A DNA stretch of 64,000 nt from Whitmania pigra (Eukaryota; Annelida; Clitellata; Hirudinida; Haemopidae). Positions 37,595-50,300 of the stretch are shown here, piece after piece. Made by a program: the position numbers and the translations under genes. Location: the NCBI GenBank assembly GCA_021613335.1, contig JAJTWR010000308.1, positions 578,501 to 642,500 on the forward strand. Direction: 5' to 3'. The notes under the pieces were generated by a model. The model was not told the origin of the DNA. It saw only the letters and a program-made list of their open reading frames with translations, and made no database searches. The first letter of the stretch is position 1. Every line of letters starts with the position of its first letter.

Positions 37595-40593
37595 CTACGT
37601 GTTGCAAACTGCCAAAATATTTCCGGCAATTAAGTCTCCTGAGATGCCCTCCTCGCACAAATTCACTAATTTCCACAAACTTTTTCCGACGTAACCATCC
37701 TGTAATAAAACGGATACATAAAATGCGTTCTTAAATCTCACAAAATACAGAAGTACGTAATGCTACCCTGGTAGTTTCAAAGCAATGTTCGTGGAAGATG
37801 TCAACGACTTGTTCATAGCATTGATAAGATGTAACCGAATGTCTGCCATTCAGCATCTTGTTGGCGTCCATGTTTGTTCTTGAAACGACGTTATGAACGA
37901 TGTTGCGAACGGTCTCATCGACGGCGTCTCTTTTCTTTAGTTTGAATGCTTTTCTCAAAAAACTTCAAACATGAAAAACAAAAAAAGTAAAGTTGCGAAC
38001 TTGAAGGTGATTCTTTATTTTAGTTTTTATTTCAATTCGTTTTAAAGGATCCTTGGAATTAGCGAGACGTCTGTACAAAACGGCCAATGACACGTCGTCA
38101 GATGGTATGACATCCGTAGGTTCCTGAAATCATATTCAAGGTTCAAGTTCAAAATGGCTCAAAGTTTTTGTAGAATAATCTAGTTAAATAGTTATTAAAA
38201 AGTAATCTTTTACTGACGTCCGTTGCACAGCTAGATGAAAATAGTTATTGATAACAATGGACTTTTTAATCGAGTGACAAATTGTAAAGTAATTACTGGA
38301 AGTGAGATTATTCTGGTTACCACTTTGTCAATCGTTTTCTTCCCTTGAAATTCATCCAAAGTTTCTTTGGTTATCGCCTCAAATCGCATGGACATTTTTT
38401 TACAAATATTAATTAAAAAACATCTTCCTAAATTTATGATACCATGTCTCCGAATTGCATGACGTGACTCTGATTAGTTTTCCACTTCACAATTTGATAT
38501 TGCTCTTCCAGTGTATCAACATCGTGATGTTTCTGCACAATAATTGCTTCACTAAAATCGTCGATATGCACAATTGTAAATTGTTAAAATAGTTCATAAT
38601 TTATAATAATTTTAATAATTAAGAATTTACCACTTCAGAATCTTGCATCCAGTTGATACTGAACAGATCTCCGATGTATGCTTCTCTCGTTTCATCGTAA
38701 AAGCAGGAATAGGAAGGCTCATGTTCATTGGCTGCTGTGAGGGCATAAACTGTGGAGGATAAACTAAATTGTTACGTCTATTTACTATCTAAATTATTTA
38801 AAATGACATTTATAATTAATATAGTTAAAGATTTCTTATTTCAACAATCTCAAATTTCTACTTGGCCTGCCTAATTATTAATTAGTATACCTCATTATTC
38901 AAGAATTATCTCGGTATTCAATAAGTTACCATTCAAGTCAGCCGATAAGTTCTTAAACATAGATCCAGAATAGCAGGCCTCCAGGTAAACCACCATCTAC
39001 AAATAAAAGGCTTCATACAAATTTTGTACTCATGTTATCATAATAATAAACTTAATAATTAGCAAGCTTGACATGTGGTATTCAAAATTCATTAGTTACA
39101 TTATCGAAGTACCATTTTATAGCAAAACGTTCACACCTGTCCGAATTTCTTATCAGCTGCCATGTCTTCAATTGTTTTAAGAAGGACTGATCTGTGCAGC
39201 TTTAGAAAAAGAAATGTTCGCTGTCTTAAAGCACATTTAATTAAAATATTTAATAATAAATAATTGTTGGCAAAAGAGTATATACTACGGTTAATTATTT
39301 AACGTTAATATATTTTAATAGACAATCTTGGTTTACATGGATTTAAATTGGTTGAAATGACTCGTTCACTTAAGTTTACATAATTTTGTTGCAGTTGATT
39401 CCATCTGCTTATTTTTGACAGATTGATACAGACATTTTTCGTTAGCATTTAAAATATATAAAGTACTTTAAGTATCCGATTGCAGAGCAAAACGAACGGT
39501 TTTTGTGGGAAAGCATATGTGAGCAGGACCTCCGTGGTCGACAAAGTTTACAAATATGTGATCGTTAGGACCTCTGCAGTTTGAAGTTGTTAAACTCATA
39601 ACTCATTTAAAAAAAAAATAATAAATTTATATTAAATAATTAAGGTTTACCCTTTTATGACTTTCCCAGAACCTTTACCAGATAAAGCCTCCTCATCGCC
39701 TCTTAGAACTGCCAAAAAATTTTCTGGGTTGACGTCCTACATTAACAAGAGACATTCTTGAAAATTTACTTGAAAACTATTAATGAGTAAGAAATGCTTG
39801 TATATTTAAGTAAATTATCTAACTGTTCCTTTGTAATCAATAACAACTCCTTCATATACGTTAGGACCTCCGGGTTTGTTAATAATTGTTCCTGGAAAAG
39901 GGTTCCTAACAAAAGAAGAATGTAATAATCAGTTTGTGTATAATTAGTAAATTATCAGCAATTCGGTTATTGAAAACTTGGCTTGCGTAACACACAGTTG
40001 GAAAGTGATAGATTTCTTTAGTTTTACGCATACATTTCGAGGCTTTAAGGAATAATTCTAAAGCTTTGCCACTATTAGGAGTAGAATCAGACCTTTACGA
40101 CAATATGTGACGAAAGAAATAGGGTTGACGTAGCATTAACCGTGATCTCATTTATGGACGGTCGGTTACTCTAATGATTTAAAGCAGTAATTTGAATTAC
40201 TAACAATTCGTTATAAGCAATGTCGTCGACCATCATGGTGATGATACGTTCTGCTGGCATTCCGCGACTCCTAAGAATCTGATAAGCGTGACAAATGTCG
40301 GCCTACACGTAAAAATTGTGAAAGTTCTAGACAACACTATTGCTAATTCTAAGTAAATTTTGCTTAGGCTCAATACGACTTATTTGAGGTTGTTCTGCAG
40401 TGTAGTGGTGAAAGAATGATACTACTTGATGGCGGTAGTTATCCCATGTATCCGAACCAGCTACTAAGAGAGCCCAGTGGTTTGTCGCCGGCACTTCTTT
40501 TAGAATATCACTTAATGGTTTGAATAGCAACTTATGACACCGAGAGTTGTAAACATTTAGAAATATGTAAAACAGCATCAATTTCGAGAACAT
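37595..40593 (-). CDS. Legumain (asparaginyl endopeptidase) 3, most divergent copy
   Basis: Third C13 protease of the array, about 13 exons from 40593-40429 to ~37700-37595. I start at 40593 ([17 protein letters not shown], a signal peptide) and not at the in-frame ATG at 40623, because a TATA box at 40637-40631 puts the transcript start between them. [18 protein letters not shown], the catalytic His in [10 protein letters not shown] and the catalytic Cys in [11 protein letters not shown] are kept. Differences from its neighbours include HICFPTKT after the His loop, [10 protein letters not shown] in place of L(H/Y)ADDLIKT(I/L), and EPSYSCFYD in place of ESSYAC(Y/T)YD. The exon after the His loop uses a weak donor, ACC/GTTCGT. 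It reads intact, but its cleavage preference may have shifted. Confidence 0.88.
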
Positions 40594-40630
40594 GTTTCTG
40601 ATCAGAACAGACCTTCCAATCACGTTGGCT

Positions 40631-40653
40631 TTATAAAAATCTCGTCATGTGAC
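40631..40653 (-). promoter_or_regulatory. Legumain 3 core promoter: TATA box and TCACATGA E-box
   Basis: On the minus strand TTTTTATAAAG (about 40640-40630) is preceded by GTCACATGAC (40653-40644). The gap is close to that at legumain 2. The TATA position decides the start codon used for this gene. Confidence 0.5.
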
Positions 40654-41440
40654 GCGTGAGTCATACCCGCTTCCACAGAATTAAAGCGAGAAACAATAAC
40701 CAATAATCAACTCTAGCTCAGAACCGTCCCTGTGTTTTTCGAAGTAATCTTTAGTTATTCCACAATTTCTACTCCTTGAATGACGCAACGATTTTCAAAA
40801 AGTTGTGTAAAATTTGGCCCGCTCGGTACAAACGAAGTTTCGGATCGTTATTGCCCCATTCCCCAAAACAATTTTTGATAGTAATCATCGCAAAGCCTTC
40901 ATCACATCAGTGTGAATGGACCTAATTGCATCACCCCATACATAGCAGGTAACAAAAGCTGGATAAGAAACATTCAGTAAAACTTCATTGAACAGCTGCC
41001 CTGTCTCAGGAGGCAAATGTCTTTGGCTTAATACATATACCCAATTTATTAGTCAACAGCATGTCTAAATCATAAGCACCAGCATTCAGTTGTGATTGCA
41101 ATTACATCCAACCACCAAAACCTGCAAGAATACTTATTCATTGTCCTCACCAGTAATCAGATGTGACACAAAGTTTGTCTAACTGTGCTCTGGCTGTAGC
41201 ACTGATACATGTTAATGAGCTCAAAAAAGTTCATGCCCTCAAACAGATAAAAAATTGAATGTTTTCAAATTAGAGCCATTTCAAAACAGTCTTATAACAA
41301 GCTTCAAATTATGTCAAACACAAAAAAGTTTACTCGCAAATAACTGTAAGAAGTTAGTTCAAGTACGAGAAATATACAAGTTGTATTTTTAAGCAACACA
41401 TTTTTAACGAAAGTATCCATAACAAGTCAAACAATGCTTT
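40654..41440. other. Spacer between legumain 3 and BANF1
   Basis: No coding region is seen. It should include the BANF1 3' UTR; a minus-strand AATAAA lies near 41051-41046, which would give a 3' UTR of about 390 nt. Confidence 0.5.
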
Positions 41441-41778
41441 TTATAAGAAGGATTCACACCATCCTTTCAGGCAGGTGAAGCAATCATCAGCTTGTTTTGA
41501 GTTTGCCTTGCAAACTTCTTTCAACCATTCTTTGAAATCATCCTCATTTTTCTTAAGAACCAGAAATTGTCCAAGGACAACAGATGCCTAAATAAAAAAA
41601 TTAATTGTAAACCGTAAGTCGTTATCAAGACAACCTTGAAAATGTTAAGACCAACTTTATCATATCCTTCTTTGATCAATCTTTCACCCAAGACTTCTCC
41701 AATGCCAGCCAAGTCAGTGACAGGTTTATCTCCCATTGGCTCAGCTACAAAATTCCTATGCTTTTGCGAGGTAGACAT
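41441..41778 (-). CDS. BANF1: Barrier-to-autointegration factor (BAF)
   Basis: BAF is a small DNA-bridging protein of chromatin and the nuclear envelope that binds LEM-domain proteins and reseals nuclear membranes after mitosis. Two exons, 41778-41656 and 41587-41441, give 89 residues, exactly the family length. The start [16 protein letters not shown], the helix-hairpin-helix LAGIGEVLG and [11 protein letters not shown], and the end WCESFL are near-universal BAF features. The intron is in phase 0 after GYDK, with donor GTTGGT and acceptor TTTATTTAG. The N-terminal Ser/Thr cluster, phosphorylated by VRK1 in known BAFs, is kept. The gene is head-to-head with EXOC5, about 610 bp apart. Confidence 0.97.
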
Positions 41779-42388
41779 GGTTCTGAAAATATACTGATAG
41801 CTTAAAAAATGTACCTTTCCATAAGCTCTGTTTAAAATAAGTTGCACCATATATTAGCATCTTTTCTAAACAACATACCTTCAAAGTACATAAACGACAC
41901 AAGTTAAAATTTACTAGTCATAAATTGCACTATAATTAATATAAAAATTAGGTCGAAGTATTGGGGCTAATTGCGAAATTCGGTGAACCACGGGTCAAAT
42001 GAAGTAACCGCCGACCTTCGATGCTATTAAATTTCAAAGTAAAAACAAATATAAAAATTATTTAAACATACCAGTTGAATAACGATTTGTATGCCAGTTG
42101 GTGAAATTTAGCACAAATTGAAAGTACCGCACGACACCGAAACACCTCACCTCTCAGAATAATAATCAACAACAATGAATACATTAATGTTTTCTACTTT
42201 ATATTTAAAAATTTCTAAGATTATAAATAAATAACTTTTAAAATAGTTTATAAAATTATAATAATATTGCAAAATTAATTAGTTCTAAGTGAAATAATCG
42301 AGTATTTACATTAGCCAGGTTTGAGAAATTTCACCGTATAGTTGTAGAAAGCAACTGATTCAAAGAAAGGACTGTTTATTGGTTAAGA
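41779..42388. promoter_or_regulatory. Shared BANF1/EXOC5 divergent promoter region
   Basis: The two start codons point away from each other across 610 bp. There is no TATA box near either start. A slightly GC-richer core around 41955-42155 may hold the transcription starts. That one bidirectional promoter serves both genes is inferred from geometry only. Confidence 0.45.
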
Positions 42389-45300
42389 ATGTCTTTAAAG
42401 GAACTTGAACAGGTTTGCAAATGTGGAGTATGACTTGATAGTTAATTGTAATTAGAAGCAGTCTCTATTTTAGTCCTTTTTATAAGTAATAATTAGTTGC
42501 CACTCCTCTTCCAGGATCCTTTTGATGCTGAAGAATTTGTGGAAAGATTAGCATGGAAAACCATTGGTGAGTCAAGGTCCAACGTGGACACGTTTGATCC
42601 TGTCATGCTTCACCAAAATTTTGAAAGAACTATAAGAAATCTTAAAGAAATGAAAAAAAATGTTGTGCAACGAGTAAATAACTTGGAAAATGAATGCGAA
42701 GAAGAAGAAAAAGCTCATTGGCAAAAAGTTGCCCAGTTGCACAAACATGTTCAGGTTATTGTGTTCAACTATGTTATTGCAGTTAACAATCATCTAACAT
42801 AAAAGTTGACTTAATGAGATGTATTGTAATTCTGTTAGTTGACTAATTGTAATTTGATGTTTTCTGTACAAGTAATTTTAAAGCACAAGAGTTATCGAAT
42901 GAATGAATTATTAATATTTTAGTCTATAAAATAAAAATGTCATGCCTAAACTAATGTTCATTGTTTAAGATGATGATTTGAAAATGCCTTAACCATATTT
43001 GTGTCTATTAATACTGTTTATCTTAGACTGCTTTTGGGCACTTCAAAGATTTGGATGAAAGGATTAACTTTGTTGCAACAAAAGTTGTTCACCTTGGAGA
43101 TCAACTGGAAGGAGTGAACCAGCCCAGGATGAGAGCTCTTGAGGCTTCAACCCTGATGAAATATTTTTCAGAATTTCTCGATTCTCCAACCCCTTCACAC
43201 TTTTTTAAAGACCCATTTCAGGTTGTGCATTTATTACTCAAAAAGTGTTGTAGCATTATTATACATTGCTAGAAACAAAACAGCATGATTTAGTTTATTT
43301 GCATTTTATTCTGAAGAATATTTGTTTCTATGCATGCAGGTTGAAGCTGCTGCAGATGTGATACAAAAGCTCCACTTGATTGTTCAAGAGTTACCAGCCA
43401 ATGAAAAGTTGTTTTAAATTTCAACAGTTGATTGATGACCTTATTGATTATTTATTTGCTTATAGGTTCAAAGAAGCTAGTTTAAGAGTTCATGGTAATT
43501 TAAAAAGTGGAAAGATTATTTTGGGGAATTATGATATCTCAGTGATATTTCTTATTGTCAGGTGCTTACACTGACATTGAGAGGCGACTTTTGGATGATT
43601 TCAAAAAAGCACATTTTGAGGGAGATATAGACAAAATGAGAAGTCTTGCCAACACGTTGTCAAATTTTAAGGTTTCATTCCGAAAATTATACTCCTAGAA
43701 TATTAAGTATTTTAACATTTAAATTGCTTTCTTTGCACCATTTTCATCATCATTTTAATCGTTTTCTTGTATCAAGTTAGTCTTTAAATTATCCATGCAA
43801 TTTTTGACATTGACAGGGATACTCAAAATGCATCGATATATTCATTGAGGAAAGCCAGAAGGTAATCAAAAGGAATGTTTGAATTGGAAAATGCTTGCAT
43901 ATGCATTGAGGAAGATTTGTAATGTGTTGTGGATTGTGCATAAATAATGAATTGATTGCATTAAGTTATATTTTACAGGGAACACTAAACAAGGCGACTC
44001 TTTTCCAAGACATTCCTGCCCTTTGCGAGAAGTTGGATAAAGTTATCAGAGAGGTGTTTGCATATCCAGAGGCAGTTGTTGACAAATTAGTAGTGAATAT
44101 ATTTCAAGGCAGATTACAGGTGAGCTATTTTTGTGTTTTTATGTATATATATTTTAATTTTTGACAAATTTATAATTCTGATATCTGAAGGACCAAATTA
44201 ATAATGAGTTGACCAGATCAGACCTGGAAAAATATCTGCAAAATCTTTACAACTTGCATGAGAAGTATTTATGATAAATCCATCCAAGGATTGTTGTTGC
44301 TCTACTATTTTTACTTTTACCATAGGACAGCAATGATGTGCATCACCTTACAAAAAGTTGGTGTAGGGGGAGGAAGTGTTGTTTTGGATAAGCTGATGAA
44401 GAGCGTCTTCAACTCATACCTCGACAAGTACATTAACGATGAAAAGGCATTCTTGAAAAGCAAGTGTGAATCCATCCTGGCCAAGTTTTATGAGTCCAAA
44501 AACCACCAAAAGAAGCAGATACAGACAGGAGGGTTTGTGAAGCTTTTAATTTCTTCTGCGATTAGATATTCAGTTAAAAGTCACAATTGTTATCAACTTT
44601 GCTTCTGAATAGAAGATTTATTTGCACACGACAAATTAAACATTATTCTGCATTTTTAGGATTCATGACTTGAGGAGAGACATTCAAGCAGTCATTGGTA
44701 ACAAAACAAGCTTAAATTTGGGACCGGCGATCGAAAATTATGGCAGTGAAACATTTCTTTCCCAAGACGTTGTAATAAGCATCATGCAAGAATTCAAGTT
44801 GGCATTGAAAAGATGTCAGTCAGTAAGGAAACTGCAGCTTTAAGACAAGCGTCGCGATAGACTTCAATTGATCTCATGAATTGTTCGATTTTCAGTTATC
44901 CCAGCGCAATGACCTGGCCAACAATGCAGCTAAAATTTTTGAACTGCTGGTGCAATACTTGTGTCTCGACTACATTGATTATGCTGTTGAGCTAGGACTT
45001 CAAGGTTATAACTTGGAAGTTATTGTTTATAAATTGCAAAATAAATTTGGCATAACTCCTGTTCTGCAGCCATTCCAGTTCCTGATCCAAAAGTCGAGCC
45101 AAAGTATTACTTCATCAACATCGTCCATCAGGCCAATTCCGATTTTCATCTCATTGAGAAGCTCTTCAACGAAAACATCCAAGGCCTTGTAGCGTTTGCG
45201 TATCACCGTTTTATCGCCGATGCATTTTTCACTGTTGATAGGTTATTTCCATGTTACAACTTTTAGAGGCACCAGTAGAAATGGTGAATGCTTACAAAAG

Positions 45301-46494
45301 AAGAGGGAAGTCTTTGAAATGATGGAGAACAAAATGGACTCTGGGTTAGACAGGTGAGCATTAAAAAGACATGATCAGTTATCAGGGAATGGCCTTCTGT
45401 GACTATAAGAGTCTGTGACTGTTTGCAACGAGGCAATCTAAATTTGCTTGCTCTTCACATTAACAGGACCTTGACTTCAATGGCTGGATGGTGCAAGTAT
45501 ATTTTATCAACTGAACAGAAAAAAAGTGACTTCAAACCTGATGCAGATGAAGGACCCCTGCAAATGTTTTCTGCTGTCGGTTGATTGTTATCAAGGTTTT
45601 TAAACTGATTCTTATCATTAACTATGTTTAGTCTTGTCTCAGGCCTGTGGAAAAGTTGTTGGATATCTCAAGTACTGGATAAATGTGATTAATAATGGCC
45701 TGGATGGCAAGAATGTTGAAAATGTCTTAACCGAGTTTGCAATTAGATTGCACAGGGTCTTGTTCGAGCACCTGCAGCAATACCAGTACAATTCAATAGG
45801 TAAATGTCGTTTAATTTTGTTGATGTAATGAAAAAATTATTTGCTATTGAACATTGCTTTACTGAGTACTTTTGCAGTTTGATGTGGCTGTTGAAAGTTT
45901 TAAGAGAGGAACTTGAGCACTAATGTCAGCTTAAACCACTGATTTATTTGCTATAGACAAATATGCTCTTGCAGAATCAAACAATGCAACAATGAGATTG
46001 CTGATGACGATGTAGTTTATCATTTATGCTTTTTAATGACAACACTAATAATAATAATTGAAGTCATTGAATTATTAATCCCTTCTTGCTCGTTGATATT
46101 TATTATCATTTCTTCCATCAAAAGGTGCCATGATGGTCATCTGCGATGTCAATGAATACAGGAAGTGCATGAAAGAACTTGGAATTCCTCTGGTTAATGA
46201 CCTGTTCAACGTCCTCCACGCTCTGTGCAACCTACTTGTGGTTGTTCCTGAGAATCTCAAACAAGTCTGCAGTGGAGAGGAACTGGTTAGAACAGAAATG
46301 CATTCATTCTTCTACAATCTATTCAATCGAACTCATTAAACATGGACTAAACGTTCTGTTGTCAAAGTTAGCAATGTTGTCAATGTCAAGCATAAAATTT
46401 ATTTCAGGCATCAATGGAGAAATCGACATTAATATCATTCATACAGCTCAGGTCAGATTACAAAACTGCCAAACTTGCTCTTCACTTCAAGTGA
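42389..46494 (+). CDS. EXOC5: Exocyst complex component 5 (Sec10)
   Basis: EXOC5 is a subunit of the eight-part exocyst that tethers secretory vesicles to the plasma membrane. The early exons are 42389-42412, 42515-42754, 43027-43221, 43340-43407, 43466-43494, 43562-43671, 43817-43861, 43979-44119 and 44191 onward; more follow near 44.33-44.53, 44.66-44.82, 44.90-45.01, 45070-45188, ~45.28-45.36, 45.47-45.58, 45.65-45.80, 46.13-46.29 and 46.41-46494. Hallmarks run the length of the protein: DPFDAEEFVERLAWKT, ATKVVHLGDQLEGVNQPR, DVIQKLHLIVQELP, SKNHQKKQIQTGG, SETFLSQDVVISIMQE, GLDGKNVENVLTEF, DVNEYRKCMKELGIP, HALCNLLVVVPENLKQVCSG and the terminal RSDYKTAKLALHFK. Two exons are tiny (24 and 29 nt). 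The junction near 45.19-45.28 kb is the least certain; the best fit gives GLVA joined to RNGECLQKK. Confidence 0.95.
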
Positions 46495-47304
46495 GAAAAA
46501 CTTGCACCACACTCCAAGGCAAAGAAAAACTGCAACTTCCACTGTGCTTTTTTTGAATGATATTTGATTTCCAAAAATTTTTCAAATTAATTTTGTAATA
46601 TGACAGATGCTTTGTTTGCTTTGATTGTGATGAAGAAAATAATTTTCTAAAATTTTTGACAATTTATAATTCAATTTATTGGAAGCAGTTCTTAAATCAA
46701 CAAAACCATTGACTATTCTAAAACAAATGACAAAAAAGAGGTCTGCAATCAAATTTGGTTGTGAATAGACATAATATGGGACCACAAAACCCACAAACAT
46801 TTGTTATCAGCAGTGCAATCATACGACAGCAAGCACTGCCTTGAACTACTGAAACATTTACAATCCTGAAACCTCATAAAAATATATATTACAGTAAAGA
46901 AGCTCAAAAAATGAAAAGTCGAACAAGTGGAAATACTTAAGGCAGAAACTGAAACACGTTTAATCCTCTGGAGAGCGTTGTGGAATTACATCCATAATAC
47001 TAAAGCATTGACATGTAAGGGAATTTTTTGCAACAAGGATATGCAACTTGGCTGACAAAAAAGTTGTTGAAGACTTGGTTGAAAAACACAAAAATGTCAT
47101 AGATGAGTTATTACAAAATTCAGATTAACATCACCTGGAAAGGTTGAGCGTGCCCCTCAAATTGAATCGAGTCTGTCTTAATCTTTAAGGGCGACTCCAA
47201 AGTCTGATTTAAAAACATTGTCACACTTATTACTCAAACGAATTTGTGAAAGGCCTTAAAGACTCCTGTACTCTAGTACATGAAAAAATGATTTTAAAAG
47301 TCTC
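46495..47304. other. Convergent 3' ends of EXOC5 and PACS
   Basis: The two genes point toward each other across about 800 bp. It should hold both 3' UTRs. Minus-strand AATAAA occurs near 46680-46675. The small frame at 47049-47128 has no recognisable motif. Confidence 0.5.
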
Positions 47305-50300
47305 TCAAGTGTACACGTCCAATGAAGCATCAAACACAAGAACGGGCAGGTGCTTGAAGTGAGTTTGCCAGTGAGAGGCAACCTGAAAGAACTTTATACC
47401 TGTCCAGTCCATGCCATCGATATTGACTGAAAACAAATAGGAGAAAATATATATTTTAAGCTGTGACAATTTGACATGCACACTTCACCCTTCACCTGTT
47501 AAGAGTTGATTTTGACTTTTGGATGTGCATATGAGTCTGCCAATTCCATCGATTTGTTGACTCCTCAGACCCTCAAATTCCTTTGACTTCTTGCCAATTC
47601 TCATGACTGGGGTTGCAAGGACATTTTAGATTGTTAATGCTTGTCATAAAATTTTATGTTGATGACTATTTAAATCAGCTTAGATACTATTCCAACATAA
47701 CATATGCCAACATAAGTACTTTTCTGCTTTTTGTCTCTGGTGATGAAAACCATAGACAGCCCAGAGTAGGGACTAGATATTGAAGTCTCTGAATGTGGTG
47801 CATTGAACATCTGTTGCTGGTGAGCATTGTGGGAGCCAACACAGGAAAGATGAGGTCTGAAGATTTGCACGGAGCGAAAAGCAGTCTTCAGCGAAACTTT
47901 GGCATCCTTCTTGATAGGCTTCTCCGAGCTACCTGTGTTGACATGGTCTTGCCTCGGTAGTAGCCAATAATCCATCTGCAGATCCAGCTCTTCCGGAGAA
48001 CTCGCAACTGATGCAAAGTCAACTGTCGATACTGGAGTCGAAGATACTGCTGCAGTTGCTAGAGTGATTTGTCTGAAACGTAAATAAATGAAATTTTACT
48101 AAGGTATGCAGGAGCAAGCATGGCTCTAAATGGTTGTAAAAGAATGCTGATACCCAGTTGGGATAGCATTGATGGTGTGAGAGGTAACCTCCTTCAATTT
48201 ATCAAGGAAGCTTGTCTGTGGGGGGCTGCTTGAGGTGCTCTCTTCAATGTCTGCATAGAACAAGAATATGAAATAAGAGTAAGAATGGAATAGAATAGAA
48301 AAACAAAAGATAAATTAAGAACTAATCATGAAATCCAACCTGATCCAATGTCCATTGGTTTAAGTTTGATTTCTCCAAGGAAAGGAACAACCATCTGGGA
48401 TGAATCGTCAATTCTGAAGAAGTGAAGACCATCTGTGAAGCAAATCGAGCACCCCAAGTGCAATAATTGAAAAGCCTAAGAAAGTCTAACCCTTTGTCTT
48501 TGTATGTGAGGACCACTTCTGCAAAGGGGAGTTGGACGACATAAGACGCCTCGGAAATATAGGCCATGATTCTCGAAGCCACCTCTTCAGAATCGACATC
48601 TACGAGCAAGATTTAAATACAAACTGATAACACGTGAAGAACCAATCAAGATTTGAGCAATTTCAAAAGAAAAGTAAATGCACGACATTTCTGCCAGTAA
48701 AGTACCTTCCGGCTTGTCAGTATTCAGATCCCTCCAAAATGAATCATTGAATAGTTTGGCATACCTTGAATCAACTTGAGCCAGATTATGACATAGGCTG
48801 CTGGTACCTGAACCGGAAAATTTCACTAAGACATAAAGAAGAAGCCTCAGTTCACTGTTCTGGTCAGCAAATACTAGAGGTGTTGATAGTAATATTAATA
48901 CCAGATTGCAATGACTAACCAAATGGGACAACTAGGAATTTGACATGGTTGACAAGCTCCGAAGATCTTGATGACATGAGCTTCACGTAGGGACGAACAA
49001 CGGAGTGGACGTACGCTTCACTACCCACAATTGCCAATTTCATGTGTAGAGGCAATGTATTCATCCTTGATTGTTCAACATTTGTATTTTATCAATAAGG
49101 ACGTTGATGACTTATGCAAATAATATATATATATACATACAATACAATACATACAATCTGAATTTATAATCATTTGGTCATAAAATGGGAGTTATCAATC
49201 AAATGAGCAACATCTAACAATTTCTGAACTTTATTGACAATCATGTTGAGAGCAGCCTTGATATCAGAGTGACTGGTTGCATTGACAACGTGAACCTTCG
49301 AGTTCTGAAGTTTTGAACTAAGCATCTGTTGGTAAAGTTGTGGCTATTTAGGGAAGTTTTAGAAAAAAATATATATGAAAAATCCACTCACTGGGCAGAG
49401 CGGTTCCATGTAATTCATAAAGATTATGCACTCTGGAAGGGTTTGTTCCAAAGAGGTTATGGCCATCACTTGCTCTTGAAATAACTTCTAGCAAAGAACA
49501 AACCAAGCCGATAGAGTAACAATAATGTCAACATCTAAACAAACAAACAGACATATACAGTAAACACAAGCATTGAGACAGCAAATAATGAACTGCCATT
49601 TATAATTAGGAAATTAGGACCACGAAATAACTTTACTTGGAAGACAGAGGTGTCAAATTCCAGCTTCTTTGTTTCCACTTTACGCACCTCTGAACTCTTT
49701 TCGGCCTTTTTAGTAGATGTTAACAAATCAGCTACCAGTTTTCCATCAGATGATTTTTCAGTTTTTTTCACAATTTCTGGATTTTTGTCACCCTTTTTGG
49801 CAGAAGAGAAGAGTTCTGTTGTGGACTTATCAACCAGTTTCTTGGAGATCCCCTCCTTTTCATTCATACTTCTTTCATTCGATTTCTTGGCTTGTCCTGA
49901 TAATCCAATTTCTACACTTGTTTTTTCAGAAACTCTCTTTCCAAATAATTCAGTCGATTTATCACTCTTCTTGGTCGATGGTGCATCCTGCTTTTCCTTT
50001 TTACTCAATTCCATGCCTGGGGAGTCATAGTCCTTTTACATACAAAACAAAATTCAAGATATTTTAGTCTAATAATCAGTTCTAATAATCCATTAATTTC
50101 TTACATAGGATTTTTGCGATTCCTGCACCAGTAGGGATTTGTTGGCATCAAAGAAGGGCCTAATCAAGAAAACAGATCATTGCTATAAATCATAATCTTC
50201 AATGATAACCAATGATGAATATGATTGCCAAAAACAAAAAACAAGACAGAACAAGAACACAAGATAAAGTTATGTTCAATAAAAAGAGGTATATTTTCAT

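Noticed and set aside
40591..40623. Legumain 3 start at 40623
   Set aside because: The TATA box at 40637-40631 is too close. The ATG at 40593 gives a normal signal peptide downstream of the expected transcript start.
49650..50067. Plus-strand Ser/Phe-rich frames of 116-126 residues
   Set aside because: These are antisense to the Lys/Ser-rich PACS exon, whose frame and splice sites fit the gene.
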